Below are positions 1 to 13,213 of a stretch of 64,000 nt of DNA, one piece after another. The stretch is from Stratiolaelaps scimitus (Eukaryota; Arthropoda; Arachnida; Mesostigmata; Laelapidae). Where the stretch lies: NCBI GenBank assembly GCA_019614645.1, contig JABWDB010000011.1, positions 1,116,001 to 1,180,000 on the forward strand, given 5' to 3'. The position numbers and the translations under genes were made by a program. The notes below the pieces were generated by a model. It searched no databases and was not told the DNA's origin. It worked only from the letters and a program-made list of their open reading frames with translations. Every line of letters begins with the position of its first letter. The first letter of the stretch is position 1.

Positions 1-730
1 CCCGCGTCTCGCTCGCAAATTTAACATGTGAAGGTTCCCATTACACAGAGTTGCAAAGCCGACAGTCGTTGGCGGGTGGAAAGCTAATTGGAAAGGCGCC
101 AGTGGCAGAGAGACTTTCGGCCGATGTGCGTGGACCCTGTATCTGGAATAAATTAAAATTCATTAGCGAATTATTGTGTTCGTTTCATATAGGCAAAAAT
201 GTTGACTGCATTGAAAGACAAGAGAAAGTTTTGGAAGCAAGTGAAGATTTTCATGTAAATATACTTATGCCTCACGGGCATGGTTTTGAATGGAATCGAT
301 CGTAGAATTAAGATGCGATGTGCCCGGCACCGAACGGCGAAACGGTGCAGGCTTTGGGGCATGGGCGGCCTCATGGGCGTTCGAGCTTACTCGAGGTCTT
401 GTCGCCCCCTGCTGGGCTTCGGTTTAATTATCCCTCCCACCCACTTTTTAACCTCCCCATGTCGCCATTAACCAGACCATATATGCTCTCTAACGGACTT
501 ACCTAGGAGATCCCTGCCTTGCCGACGTTACTGTCACGGATAGGCTAATCGTAAGCTATACATCATCCATCTCGCCAGCCTCGCACAATACGCATGTATC
601 CACCCACCATGGTCTTCTCGATCTGGACCATGTAGATCTTAAACTGTCTGCGTCCGCGTCTCTTCATACGTGAGCTCTCATATCAGGCTTGGTTTTTGGT
701 ATTTTGCTCCAACGGCCCTTTGACGCTATT

Positions 731-910
731 CTGGGCCTGACTTTTAACACACTTAGTGGCAGGCATCAAGAGTGGAGTGCCGGGCCATGACCAGATCGAG
801 TCCCTATATCTACAAAGCTTGAGCCTCTTTCACTCGCCAGGAGGTCCTTCGGCAAAATTTTGGGCGAGGGCCAGGAAAACATCAGTCGATACCATTCTCG
901 GCCCACCCTG
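731..910 (+). pseudogene. Weak reverse-transcriptase-like remnant
   Basis: One frame reads LLTHLVAGIKSGVPGHDQIE, resembling the I..LK.GKAPG.D.I block at the start of non-LTR reverse transcriptases, minus one residue. It runs on to a stop at ~909-911. No other RT motif (such as YADD) was found, so this is suggestive only. Confidence 0.25.
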
Positions 911-1447
911 ATTGCCAAGGCTCTTTGGGCCAACCTCATCATCCCGGATTATTTACCGTACGCAGCGCTAGGTTTGCCCATGCTAGCGAGGCGAAGGGGA
1001 CCACAGACTCTGCTACAGTTGCCAAGAGTCTCTTCCTCACCTCCGACACTCCCCCCGGCTGCGCCATTAGGCGCGCCAGGTTCAGGGATCGCGCACTTGA
1101 TGTGCTCCAGACCACTCGGCCGTTTGTCCAGAAGGGCTCCGAGCTATTTCGCCTCCTGCTCAATTTTTTATTGGGCGGCCATCGAGGTTAATTCTCCGAG
1201 TTCCCTTGCTCTCCTTCCTGTTTGCGACACGGCAGCAAAGTTTCCCTCACAGATATGAAGAAATGATCCGCTTCATCCCATTGTATATTCCCGCTATGAT
1301 CTGTCCGACCAGCTTCCCCGGAGGAGAAGAAGAAGAACCTCCCGTGTCAAGGAAGCATATGGGTTTGTACGCCGTTCCAGTTCCCAGTTGACCAGTTCCC
1401 CCACCCCTTTAAATATATATATATATATATATAAATGTACTGTTTTT

Positions 1448-1494
1448 CGAGCTGACCCTCAGCTGTTCCCCTATCTGACAGGCCTCAGCTCTTA
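1448..1494 (+). repeat. 47-bp hairpin-forming dispersed repeat, copy 1
   Basis: Differs from 36713-36759 at 2 of 47 positions. It begins CGAGCTGAC and ends TCAGCTCTTA, so the ends pair (GAGCTGA/TCAGCTC, 7 bp); the centre contains CAGCTGTTCCCCTATCTGAC. It lies between two (TA)n runs. Confidence 0.85.
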
Positions 1495-2336
1495 ATCTTC
1501 AGGTATATATATATATATTGTGAGTTTAGGATTTATCACAACGGTGTGATATATATATAGATATATAAATACATATCATCTTTAAATATTCCATTTCTCT
1601 CGTGGAATTCACGCAAACCCCACATGTTACCGTGGGAATAGCAAGGAGCAACGCGTAGAATGTCGATGGTCATGCGGCTCTTCATTCGAGACCTGTTATT
1701 GCATTCGGAAGTATTACTAAGGCTGATGTCGTCACTGCTGTTGACGGCGGTCGAACTGCCGTGACTCACAGAATAACAACGTCGACGTTTTTTTTTTCGA
1801 AATGATATTTCGGGGCGCGAATGCGTATTTCTCTACGTCTAATGTCTTACATTTCATTAATTTTCCCTTGATTCTGATAGGGAACGCTCTCGTCGCTCAG
1901 ACGTTAGACGGGCCCCGGTTTTTTTTCTTCAGACGTTTCCGCCTGCCCGTGCTGCCTTACTCGTTATACGTGGGTGGCGTTCTACCGATGTGAGCATGTC
2001 GTTGTTAGTTAGTACTTTCCTGCGGACGCAAGTTGGGGATTCATTTTTCATTTACCTCGGCCTGGTCAACTTCCGAGAAAGTTTTCCCCCGCTTTCTCGT
2101 CACGTGTTTAGCGTGCGCAAGCAAGCGAGATGTCCGCTTGAAGATCTCTCGTGAGCAGCGCTGTTTATTGTTGCCGTTTTGTCTCGATAGGGCATAATCA
2201 TAATCGTCTCGGCAATTCTCCTCTTTCCTGCGACTCGTAGAGCGCTAGCGCTAGGGAACGGCAGTATTTACTGCATTTTCTTTAATATTTCATAATTTAT
2301 TCACACGCTATTGTGCTATACAGGTAACGAGCAAAG

Positions 2337-2520
2337 TGCTACAACAATGCAAACGCTAGAAGAAGTAAAACGTATCGGGTCAGATCGTGTAAATAGGGTG
2401 TACACACACACACATACACACACTCACATCGAAGAATAAACACGATTAGGTTTGTTGGCGGAGCACGAACTGGGTCAGAGGAGATTGATCGAGTGTGCAT
2501 TCGCCATTATCGGGGATATC
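2337..2520 (+). repeat. 184-bp dispersed repeat, copy 1
   Basis: Matches 22884-23065 in the same orientation across its whole length with scattered substitutions and a slightly different CA run. Shared blocks include GTAAAACGTATCGGGTCAGA and GGTTTGTTGGCGGAGCACGA. No coding frame or tRNA-like box is seen. Confidence 0.85.
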
Positions 2521-5500
2521 TGGCGTAAACTTCATCACAATATCTGCATAAGTCCAAATTTGTGATCATTTTTCAATATCTACTTGGTAGTGGCTAACCA
2601 TTTCGTTATGTACAACTAGAAGAGGATCACCACTTACAAAATTCGAACCTAGTGAAACAATTTACCTAAATCTCTAAGTAGTCTCCTCTATCGTTCGTTG
2701 GCACACACAGGCCGAGAAAAGGACATTTCGATACAGAATAATACAATGCAACACTAAACCACGTTGTGCTCCGTGGTCCTGTAATCCTGTCTCTGAATGC
2801 GATTTCTACAATTCCCAAGGACGACAAAACAAGACTTTTCTCTTACTTGCTCTCAATCATAAAGGCGCTATCAGACCGCCTCGACCAAGACGAGTACACA
2901 TTCATGTACTCGCTCGCGTGCTTGCTAAAATGAAAAAAAGTGACATACTACTGCCTCTAGCCAACTGGTTACAGCGGGTATGGACACAACGCGCGGTTCG
3001 CCCATTGTATGCCATCGTCTCGTATCAGATGGCGATTGTTGGACACCCATTCGTTCGCTCAGCATGTCACGTGGGTGGGCTTGCGAACTCGTTCGCCACA
3101 GGCGGGGACCCACTGGCGAACTAGTGGCGGTGTTTGTACGGCTTGACCGGCAAGGTCTACCAGGGCAAGGTCATTCTATCAGCGCTGACTGAATAGTGCC
3201 CTTGTCAGGCCCCCGCTACGCGTGCTGTTGCCAGCTTGGTGGCCTGTCTCGGATGGAGGAACAAGCAGCAGCAATATATAGGTAAGAAGATGGGTCGTCG
3301 ATCTCCTGTTCTTCTTGACGTCCGCCTGCACGGCGTGCACGGACAACTTGACGGGCGGGGCAGTCATTTCTTTAGCTTTTCTTCATTTATTCTAGATCGA
3401 TGCGAATGGGTGACGTGGTGCTCATGACACGCTTGTGGCACCATTGTACGAAACGGTTGTAGCAAATATTTTACTAAGCTATTCATTGAGTCGTTCGTTA
3501 GATAAACGTGTGGCGGTGCCTGCGAAATACGATGCCTTGAAAAAGTGGAGAAAAAGTATCTAACGCGTCGGAAAAGTACTTTTATTTATTTCAGGACAGA
3601 CCAAGTCGTATGATTACTTGAAATTGACATCAGCGATATCGTTATATGCTATGCTCAATAAGCGAACAATCTAATTTTATACATGTCTAGCGATGTTGAT
3701 GTCCAAGAAGACAAAACGCGCCTCGCGTTCTCCCAGCGGCACACTCTTATCATCGACTGGTCTCATATTGCTCGACGCTTTGTCCCCCCTCGAGAGGCAA
3801 GCGCCACGGTAATCTTGCATCGTTTTACGGCCCATGAGTCACCGAGAGTGACACCTACTCGGGCAGGTGACAGCCCTCGTTCATATCAATGGCCCCGGGG
3901 TGGGAGGCGGGAGGGGGGCGCTGGCGAAAAACGGTCCGAAGAGCACCGCCATCAATTTCCTTCAGTAAAGTCAACATTGCCCTACAAGCACTCATTGTTA
4001 TCTTGCTATCGCGCTGCCGCGCTGCTACCGTTTCATTGTCGTGATCGTGTTGGAACTTTTAACGTCCACGGTAGTGCTTTCGGCATTGATTGTGAAGTGG
4101 ACTAATCAGCAGCGATTGTCTATCAGGCATATATAATATATATATATACTTATAGTTATCTATATGTATACTAATATCTAGTATTTTGTGCATATACGCA
4201 CTATACGATATTATATGCTATATTATTATATTATATTTGTTTATTTAATTGCACACATACTCGACTTGTGTAATAAACGTATAATTAAAAAAAGTATATA
4301 TATATATATATACATGTATATTTGACGCGCTTATTCCCCCGGTTATTTGATAAAACGAATCTCGATCAGTCGAGACAGGATAATCTTAGTCGGACCCGAG
4401 TTGAGACTAAATCATTACTCACAGTATTACTATTATTATGTTTATTATATGATATTTATTCCATACTTTGAATCGTGATACATTTGTGTATTACTGCCGA
4501 TGATACGGACAGCGGCGATAGTGATGCTGATTATTACTATTAATATTTCGTCTCTCTGTGGGCGAGGCACACGGGCGCACACACACAACAAATAATTACT
4601 ATTTAGATAGAAACATAAACACTATGATAAAACGGAATATGTCGGATGAAAACGAGGTAAACGGACAGAATTATAAGAGATCTCAGTTCCACTTTGCCAT
4701 GTGCGTGTGTGTGTGTGTGTCAACGGTCTTGAAGATGTCCTGACTGTATGACGATTCGGTCGTTTTCCTTGTGTAGGCCTGGCCGGACGACTAAATCGAT
4801 TGTGACAGTGACATGTCTGGGGAAAATCACAGATTCATGCAGAGGAACTGCAAAGATCTTCCACGTGCTTCCGCGTGGGAAGGGTTGAGAGTTTCGGAGG
4901 AATATTCACGTGGAGAGCTAGAGATTGCTGGGTGTCCGGTGAACTCCAATACGAATTAGCAGGTCAATCGAATAACGGAAGAGCAGAGCTGAAAACAATG
5001 CAGTGGATTAATTGAATGCTAATGAGAGAATTGCAGAGCGATAATTACAACGGGACGACAGAGATAACTGCGGCAAAGTAGCACCAGTAGTGTTACCAGC
5101 TGACAGGAGCGAGAGAGAGAGAGAGAGAGATTGCGAGAGATTATCGTTTGGTTTTAAAACGATTAAATTTGAATCTGGTTTAGATTCGCGTTGAAAAACG
5201 TAGGCCGATAATCGTAGAGTTTGGTGTATCTCTATATGTAGTGAGAAGCCTCTCGAGGAAGCGATGGGGTGCTTAAGGGTGGATGTCCGTCGAATGTGGG
5301 CCAGTGCATGGTGTCGTTCGTCACCAATTTCTATCTCTTATGATTATTATTATTGTTATTGTTATTATATCAGAGAGTTGTTGCTTTTCGATGACTCGGC
5401 TGTAGCAGAGGTAGCCACAACAGACGATTGTGTTCCATAGATGAGAACGGCAGCATCTACAAAACAGAACGAAAACAAAATCACTTGCGAAGACATCAGT

Positions 5501-8500
5501 TATCTGTCAAATAAACTGCCAGTCGGCACTCGTATGGTGGGCATCGTCAGATATCTCAGGGACGACATCCCTTCTAGGCACTCTGCTGCGACACAACGGC
5601 AGCAGACGTGGCTGATTGATCCTCCGGCGTTCATTGTCCCCTGGATCTTAGTTCCACTTCGACGGATGCAACAGTGAAATTTTTTGCCCAGTTCAAGCTG
5701 GTCTTCTCCACGCCGACAGCAGGCCCTCGTTCTACTGTCAGATTTCAGTTTGAGAACCGCAAGGGCAATTCATCGCGCCCGCTCGTAAGTACAGAGCGCC
5801 AACGAACCGCGAGCGCGTAATAGGTCGTCAATGGGAAGGCACAGATTTATTTTTTCCACCGACGCTGATCTCTACATCCATCGAGGTATAGACGTATTCC
5901 TTGATCTAGCCAAGGGAGCATTTTTATGAATCGCGGTCGTTAGTATTATAAAAGGAGCTAGAACTTCGATGCCCCCGATGGGTCCATCTCTAGATCCACC
6001 CCACCGGCGCATGGTACATATACTATATGTGCGTATGTTCCATTCTATTTATAGCTGTCGCGGTGGCCCTCGGCGTTTGGAACTGTCCATCTGCTTGCTC
6101 TTAGCTGGCCTGCCAATGAGGCGGCTGCGACGGCAGAAGCAGCGCGCTAGGCTCGTGGCAACGTCAACGATGCCCAGAAGTTGGTGGAGATGTCCATTTG
6201 GCCGCGTTCCGGCGCGTTTCGCGCGTCGCACCATCGACGATCCGTGACGTCTTCGGCCAGCTCAGCGTTGTTTCGCTCAGCGAAAATTTCTGTTTGGACG
6301 CCGGCCATCGCTAACTATTACAATAACACGAACTAACCACTTCGCAGCAGCGGCAGCCGCAGAAGCGGTAGAGCTCGCCACCGCGAAGACAGTTGACCGA
6401 CCATTTCCTGAGTGATGCGGTCGCGACGTTATCTTCATATTCTTGCTATTTTGTGCGTGCGATGACGTTGACCTTCGTTGGGTGTCGGCTACCGTCGGTG
6501 ACTACTGCGTCACTCTGCCACGGTTAACAATAGCAGCAGCAGCAGCAATAACAACAGCATGTCGTCCAATTTAACGGGGAAATGACACTCTGAGAGATTC
6601 CGCGCATCCAGGTCCAGTGCGGCATCCAGCAAGACCCTTTGAAAATAGTCCAAGTGCAGAAATTGAATGCTTAGCTAGTATAATGTATTACCAAGTTTAC
6701 TAGGACCTCTCCAACAACAACAGCAGCAGCAAACGGCGACGCTGAGTGTTTCTATATGGTAGTGGCCAGTTGGACGGCAGGGCTTAGCCGAGCTGGACCT
6801 TGAGACGCATTCCCATGCGTGTGTACACACGTGTACGCCGGTTTGAATCAATATATGACAACGTGGACCCGTACGGCGTGATCATCAATAGTTGGTGTTG
6901 GCCAGTCGCGATGGGAGAAAAATGAGAGCGTTTGAGGGCTCGTCTCATCTGACTTTGCTTGTCCATATTAGACATTTCGTGGCCCAGTATTGGATCAGCT
7001 TCTACCGATTTCGATCGCATGCGATGCTAAAATTCAGAACCGCTTCTCCTACTAAAAAACACCCTCTACTCGGCCGTCCCGGGCCGCTGGCACCGTGTTC
7101 TGTGGAGAACTTTGGAGTCACGTGGATGAAATTACGCGAAGTATATTGTTCAGCATAGAGAGTTCAATCAGCTTTGGCAGAAACCATCGTCATTTGTTCG
7201 TGGATTTCGTGGCTAGTTGATCGTCATCGACGAGACTTGCAGGTCCGTTCTAAGAAACTACAATTAGCTTGCCCGCAAGCGAAGATGACGCCTGGCGTTT
7301 GTATACGTCAGTTGATAGTTGCTTTCTCTCGCAGCGCCTTGTCCACCCAGGTGTCAACCGCCCGCCAGTGTTTTATCAACACACCGATGACCATCTACAT
7401 TGAAAAGCTGCACCCGACCTGCCGACCAGTGAGAGTAAGAAAAAGATCTCCTTCCATGGGGTACAGTACACACACACACACACCTACACCCATACTCGGA
7501 CACGCCAATACAATGAGAAGCCGATTCGAAACGTACGCGTTTCTACAACTCTTCGCGCGAGCCCCGGGTATCTATCAGTGCCCACCGTGCTCTCGGTAGG
7601 CACAGTATAACGCGGGATCCGGCGACAATCTCGACGAAAAATCGAAAACGTCCTCCGCGAGCCGCGCACGTAAACCAGATACACGCCCACGACGGGCCGT
7701 TTTATAGGGACGCGCAATTGAGCCGTTCACTGGAAAGCTCCTCCACCGCCAACGCATTGGAAATCTATTCCAAGCGGTTGGCTAGGCCGAACGAATACCA
7801 TCCCCACCCTCTGTTGTTGTTGCTGTCATCATTCTCCATTGACGACGACGACAGCGGCTCCGGCAGCTAACGTAAATCTATGGAACTGCGCTAGGTAGGA
7901 GACGCCTGCATATCTTCCAGGCATTTCCTGCTTCCAGCCCTTCGTGGTCTTGCGTCGCTGTGCGAGTCGCCCTTGTCGGGAATATCGCTATCTATCCAGC
8001 AGCGAGCAGCGGCAGTGGCTCACTCACTCGTCTTTTTTTCATTGGGCCCAGTTCCGCTGCCGTAGAACTTTCCCCCTTTTCGCAGTCGTTGGCTCCTTCG
8101 TTTGCATTTTTTCTCGATCGTTTTTCTTTCCCGTTGGATTCCCGCGGAGGGAGATCTCATCGCGGAAGGGCACGGCGGAGAATCCTAGAGGATGGAACTG
8201 CTCGTAACCGACGATGCAGCTCGTGCTGTTCTCTCAGCCTTCTCGGTGAGCCGCGCTTGCTCGTCCCTCTCCTCGAATCCCCAGGACGATCTGTTACCAA
8301 GCGGTCGGAGCGGCCAACACCCGTGGTATGATAGTACTTCTTGTGCCGTGGCAGGCGCTAGGTATGCTCGTAGAAGAGAGATCCCGGTTGGCTGCGATGG
8401 CGTATGACACGATCATCTCAAGCAAGGAGGGAGTTTCTAGCAGACGTCATATAATTGATGCCGCTGATAATGTGATGTCTACTGCTATCTCGCTTTTGAG

Positions 8501-10810
8501 CATGTGACATAAGTTTAGGTGGGAGGCCCTGCGACGCCCTGCGACCCATACCCTTCATATACTCACATAATAACAACAATAGGTTCGCATAACAAACATT
8601 CACATACTCCCGACCAACAAACACATAACACACCCTTCCACGTTTTTGTGTAGACGATCCAATATGTCTCAACCGCGAACAAAGGTGACAACAGAGTATA
8701 CATGCCGATAGAACGACGTTGAGTGCTGCGCACTAGTGAGATACCACATTTCGAGTGAGTCGAGTATTATAGTCCTCAGATAGTGCCCAGCGGAGCAAAC
8801 GGTCAAAACCGACGTTTGACGCGTGGATATACTGTAAGCCACCGAGATCCCCACCGGCGTGTTACGTCCGGCATAGCAGGACAACGGACGTCCGTATCAA
8901 CTTGGCCTACCTAGGACCGGCGTAAAGTTCGTACGAGGCGGTAGGACACATTGTGATCGACCAGATAAAGTCATTCTAGCAATGCTAAAAGCAGTACCGT
9001 GGACGTTAAATGTTTAATGCTGAGAGTCTGCCCGAAAACCTTTAGATAAAGTCGCTCGATGAGGCAGGCCTCTCTTGAAAACAGGCTCGATCCATTTTCG
9101 GGAAATAGGCTTTCAGGCTGACGGCAGTATTTAATAGCAGTGTAAGACGGAGTACCCACTTCGTATAGCTGAATTACTATTCGCCTGTGGCATTTTAACA
9201 ACAGAGTGATTCATGAGATAATATTTAGAGTTTCGGTTGATGGCGGGTCGCCACTAACCACAAACACCGCTGGTGTTGCTTTGTTTTAAAATACCGTCAC
9301 TCTCTGACTCCTCGATGCGAGCCCTACTACCGACTGCCACTGTTCCAAATTAGGCCCTGCTATAAACAATAGTCCACACAAGCATCAGCAGCACAACTCC
9401 AATCAATGGTTCATGACGGCCGCCGCGATTTCGGCCGGTTAAACTGAGTGTACCTAGGCTACGTTTGGTGGACACACAAGTAGAGCCAGGGCCCATTAAA
9501 ACGGATGTGTTGAAACGGGTAGATCTCCATGGTAGCCCCGGCTGTGATGACAATTGCGCCCCCTTTAGATAAACTTCTCTCTCTCTCGCCACCTCTCCTG
9601 TTGGTTTTTTTCTCTCATATACATCTGTTTGTATATTTGCCGCACTACAAGATATCAGCTGTAGCTTCCAGTCAGCTTTGTTAGTCAGCCTTGACAATCA
9701 ATGAAAACTGTTAGCCGGATATTCTAGCAGTTTGTCGGGCAGACCTTTCCGGATGCTCGGACGAGTTGTGCTTAAAGGCCACTAGCAAGAAGTCGCATTA
9801 TGGGCGCGGTGGAAGAAGCCATAAGGGATTCCTCGAAAGACAAGCAAACAAATACAAGTGATATTTAAAGAATCGCGAGCAAAATCGTCAGATTCGGCCG
9901 CAGATGAATTTCTTCACTTCATGGCAAGGGCGCAGATAGGCCAGCTGAAGGAGGGTCTTTTTCTTTCTTTAAAGCCACGTTAAAGACCAGGTCGAAAAAT
10001 CAAATACTCTTTACATATACGTGGTATCGAAAAGATCATTCAGATAGAAAACTTGATGTACATGCTGGTAAGCCGGTTTTAAGAAGTCGCGTATGACATC
10101 TCTCTGGCAGATCTCGGTAGAGCCACGCGGTGGAGTAACGTCTTACGAAAAAAACAAAAGCAATCCGCGTGGACGTTGGCTGAGAGTCAGCCGTAAAAAA
10201 ATTGAATTTAATTTTCGACCTAGGCAGAAACGCCAAAGAGACGTAGGCTCAGCGGACAGAGCCCGAGTGAGACTTCAACGAAAGCTACCAAATCGGGGGT
10301 CCACATCAGACGTATCCTACGTAATGTATAGCCCATCATCGTCAACGTCGCCAACCGTGGCCGAAGCCAATCCCGACCGATTTAATAGATACGCGACCGT
10401 GGAGTCGCGACATATCTGCTTGGGGCTGAGGACCTCACACTGTTGGATATACCAGAACCTGACTGTTGGCCAGACCCTCGGAGTGATCATATGGCCCACG
10501 AACCGTCCTCGCTAGTGGCAGAATATATAGGCAACGTTGTACCACTCAGTCGAGGCATAGCAGGTTAATGCTGCGTACGAATTTATATTCGCGAGATGTT
10601 TATAGGTGGTGGGAGCAATTTTGGTTGGTATTAGCGAATGAAATTCAAACAAGGCGTTTTTATTTACAGAACAGATATTTTATTCTATGTCGGAGACTGG
10701 TTATGATTGTGCAATTTGATTATTGCACAAGATATCGATCCGTCACTTATCCGTATCGGACGGGGAAGTATGAATTAGCATTTGATTTGTTTAAGTTAAT
10801 AGATCATATA

Positions 10811-11229
10811 TATGCGTACTACTGTTCAGAACCTACGTCGAACCTGTGATAACCTATGCTGGGCCGGTCTGGCACCCAGGTCTCAAGAAAGATCAGGATC
10901 TTTTAACGAAAGTGTATAAAAAGTTTATAAGACGAGTGGCATATAAATGTAAATGTGACAAAGAGAACGTAAATATTGTAGATGCCGTCCAGCGTCTTAA
11001 CGCCCTAGATAAAGTCTTGCTCCAAAAAATGATGTTGAAACAACCGACGATGGTTGCAAAAATATTTGATATTGTCGAAACTACGACAAGATCCAAAAGG
11101 AATATACTCCCAAAATTTATAGCCACGAAAAAATGTGTTAATGATTTATTCCCCTGGAGACTATCACGCGCACATCACGGGCATGCAACGTGCGCAACCG
11201 GAGCCAAAATTGAAAATGCACATAAGTGA
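10811..11229 (+). pseudogene. Non-LTR retrotransposon reverse transcriptase, C-terminal fragment
   Basis: In one frame it reads LLFRTYVEPVITYAGPVWHP, then GLKKDQDLLTKVYKKFIRRV, the typical region after the RT thumb in Jockey/CR1-like elements (L..SLVRPILEY.S.VW.P..KKDI..LEKVQRR.TR). The frame stays open from about 10811 to the stop at 11227-11229. Upstream a TAA at ~10794 interrupts it, and coding potential moves to another frame (10568-10849, ...LFKLIDHIYAYYC), suggesting a 5'-truncated, frameshifted dead copy. An AATAAA at 11258 and a long (TA)n tail follow, as in elements that end in microsatellite-like tails. Confidence 0.75.
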
Positions 11230-11268
11230 GACTTGTAGCAATTATATTATACCTTTGAATAAAGTGTT

Positions 11269-11270
11269 TG

Positions 11271-11328
<58 letters not shown>
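11269..11328. repeat. (TA)n microsatellite, about 60 bp
   Basis: Uninterrupted TA dinucleotides directly after the 3' end of the retrotransposon fragment. It is the longest pure (TA)n run in the window and probably arose as, or expanded from, the element's tail. Confidence 0.9.
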
Positions 11329-12236
11329 CGCAGAAAGGCTGGTCTCTGTATGAAAATGACACCGCGATGCATATTGCACCCGGATGTCGGAAACCTCAAA
11401 AAATCTAGTTATATTTACCCTTACTTCTCGCCCTTGCAGATACGAGTGCTATAGGTCATGCGACGGTGCCATACAAAACTTCCGAGTTTTCAGAAGGTCA
11501 TCAAATAGGTGTGGTTTACTCAAACAATGCAGACGTCCATGAAGCTGATGTTTGTAACCTGTGTGTTGATTCCCTCGGTTGATTTATGGCTTTGATTAAC
11601 AAGGGAAGGCAGGTGATGACTATGGCTGTTAATTACGATTTAGATTGCCCAATGACGCTGAATCTGAACCCAATGACTTGGGTTTCAATCATATCCTGCC
11701 GAGATGTTGAGAATCTTTGAATAACGTCTTTAATCCACATATATATATATACATATATATATGGATTCTTACCGTATATGTGTCGTTTGAAAAATCAAGC
11801 AACGGTTGCCGTCCCCGACGAGGTCCTCGTGGTAATCTCTAAGGGCTCAGAGCCGAAGCGTGTCACATCAGACAGAATGTAATTGCAATTTAGAGCGAAG
11901 TAGCCGTCTTAACTATAAGGACAGTGCACCGTGTAAATCTGTGAATACGGTGGTCAATTCGTTGGCATCTTTGTCGCAATTAAGGAAAAATCGGCACGAT
12001 TCGGAAAGCGTGAGAACCCTCTCCACAAGAAGGCTCCTGAGACCTTTCTTCGAGTAACGAGAAGAGCTAAGCTACGTGCAATAGCAAAAAAAACCCACGT
12101 TTTGTCTCCAATTTGGCCAGAGTAGCCTTGGTCAATTTCGCTGAAAATTGCTGAGCAAATAACGTTCGCAGCCGTTAGACATAGTGCCGCAGAATTATGT
12201 CATTTTGCTAATTAAGAGTGTGCTTAATTATGATTC

Positions 12237-12479
12237 ATGGAAGGTCGACGATGCCAACTTTGCCGAGCTACAAACGAAATCAAACCGCTAGAAGGAAACA
12301 AGCGCTGGTATGATTATAATATATCATATGTATATAGAAAATGCAGAGAAACTCTCCATAGCACTTTTGTGGATAGTTTGAAAAAGATACATTTACAAAT
12401 AACCATATGTATAGTATATACAGATTTAGAAGATGGTGGAACTCTTATACAAAACGTTTATGAGTCTGTCAGGTACTGA
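12237..12479 (+). pseudogene. Possible piggyBac-type C-terminal zinc-finger remnant
   Basis: An 80-residue frame begins GRRCQLCRATNE and continues with YVYRKCRETLHSTFVDSLKK and a following His. This resembles the C-terminal finger of piggyBac-like transposases (RC.LC...C.KC...LH..CF..YH). One Cys of the second pair is Tyr and the CF is altered. No transposase core is visible nearby, so this is a remnant at best. Confidence 0.25.
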
Positions 12480-12551
12480 TGATGTATATGAAGCTTGAAT
12501 TGGTTGCCCTTCGAACCTAGACGTTGCGGCTGTGCTTGGCCGTGTACTGAA

Positions 12552-12557
12552 TTTATT
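12552..12557 (-). promoter_or_regulatory. Poly(A) signal of ELMO
   Basis: AATAAA on the minus strand, about 127 nt downstream of the ELMO stop codon, inside an ATT/ACT-rich stretch. It is the first canonical hexamer after the stop, so a short 3' UTR is likely. Confidence 0.55.
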
Positions 12558-12683
12558 ATTATTATTACTACTATATTGTTGTTGTCATTCTTATTGTAAT
12601 TATATTATCGAACAGTAGTCTTGGCTAGCTTTGTTGCAAGTCCGTATATCCAGTACTAATTGCCGACCGAGTCGTTCGCTCAA

Positions 12684-13213
12684 TTAGCTTCCCCAAGACG
12701 ACCGAAAATCGTAGTTGTCCGGGTCCATGGGAACGGGCGGTGGGGAAGACGGCAGCTCGACATCCTCGAGTTCAAGTGTGGCAAGCTTCAGTTCTAAGTC
12801 CATGAGGACGCGAAAATCCGCCAACGCCGACTCGCTTTCAAGTGCCACGCCAATGAGTCCGTTGACGGCGTCCCAGAGATCCTCGAACACCTCACGGTCC
12901 GTCGTGGCCACGTGAACCGGGGCGGCTTCAAACGAGATAATGGTCAGGGCGAAATCGTCCTTACGGTAGTGGGCACACTGCTTCATTGTGTCTACCCGCA
13001 GCAGAAGTTCCACTGGAAGAGCCAGCGTCTGGTGGTCAATGATCACGCGGACCTGGTGGCGATCGTGCGAAAGTCGGACAGTGACGAGTTTGTTCTTCAT
13101 ACGGCTGCCCCGATCGCTGATCCTGGAGAACTCAAGCCCTTCGACGAGTTTGGCGATCTTCGACTCGCGGACGAGCGCCGAAATTTTGTCAGTTAACTGG
13201 CTGGTCAATAGTT
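12684..13213 (-). CDS. ELMO: ELMO coding exon 3 (PH domain and SH3-binding tail)
   Basis: The acceptor is atttcag|aacta on the minus strand, with the exon opening at 13213. Two bases complete the split Glu codon, then LLTSQLTDK leads into the PH domain. The stop codon is TGA-type end of frame after RSSWGS at 12686-12684. The domain keeps the KLVEG start and the amphipathic helix before the Pro-rich tail (LMDLELKLATLELEDVELP), which forms the helical DOCK-binding element in known ELMO structures. Confidence 0.92.

Larger units (their letters stand above)
1..10810. other. Non-coding/repeat-bearing region without a recognised gene
   Basis: Apart from the weak RT remnant and the dispersed repeats listed separately, I see only microsatellites ((TA)n near 1.4, 4.1 and 4.3 kb; (GA)n at 5.11 kb; CAG/CAA at 6.53 and 6.71 kb) and unremarkable sequence. 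Open frames at 3683-4105, 5441-5677, 9350-9697 (minus) and 10093-10515 have no motif I recognise. Confidence 0.6.

Noticed and set aside
1448..1494. Hammerhead ribozyme in the 47-bp repeat
   Set aside because: The minus strand has CTGAGGG and GAAA, but the CUGAUGA core is absent and copy 2 lacks the GAAA spacing.
11135..11362. Open frames rich in YIYIYI on both strands
   Set aside because: Translation of (TA)n microsatellite; the same holds for the similar frames near 19.5, 40.5, 45.6, 47.7, 49.7, 57.2 and 59.9 kb.
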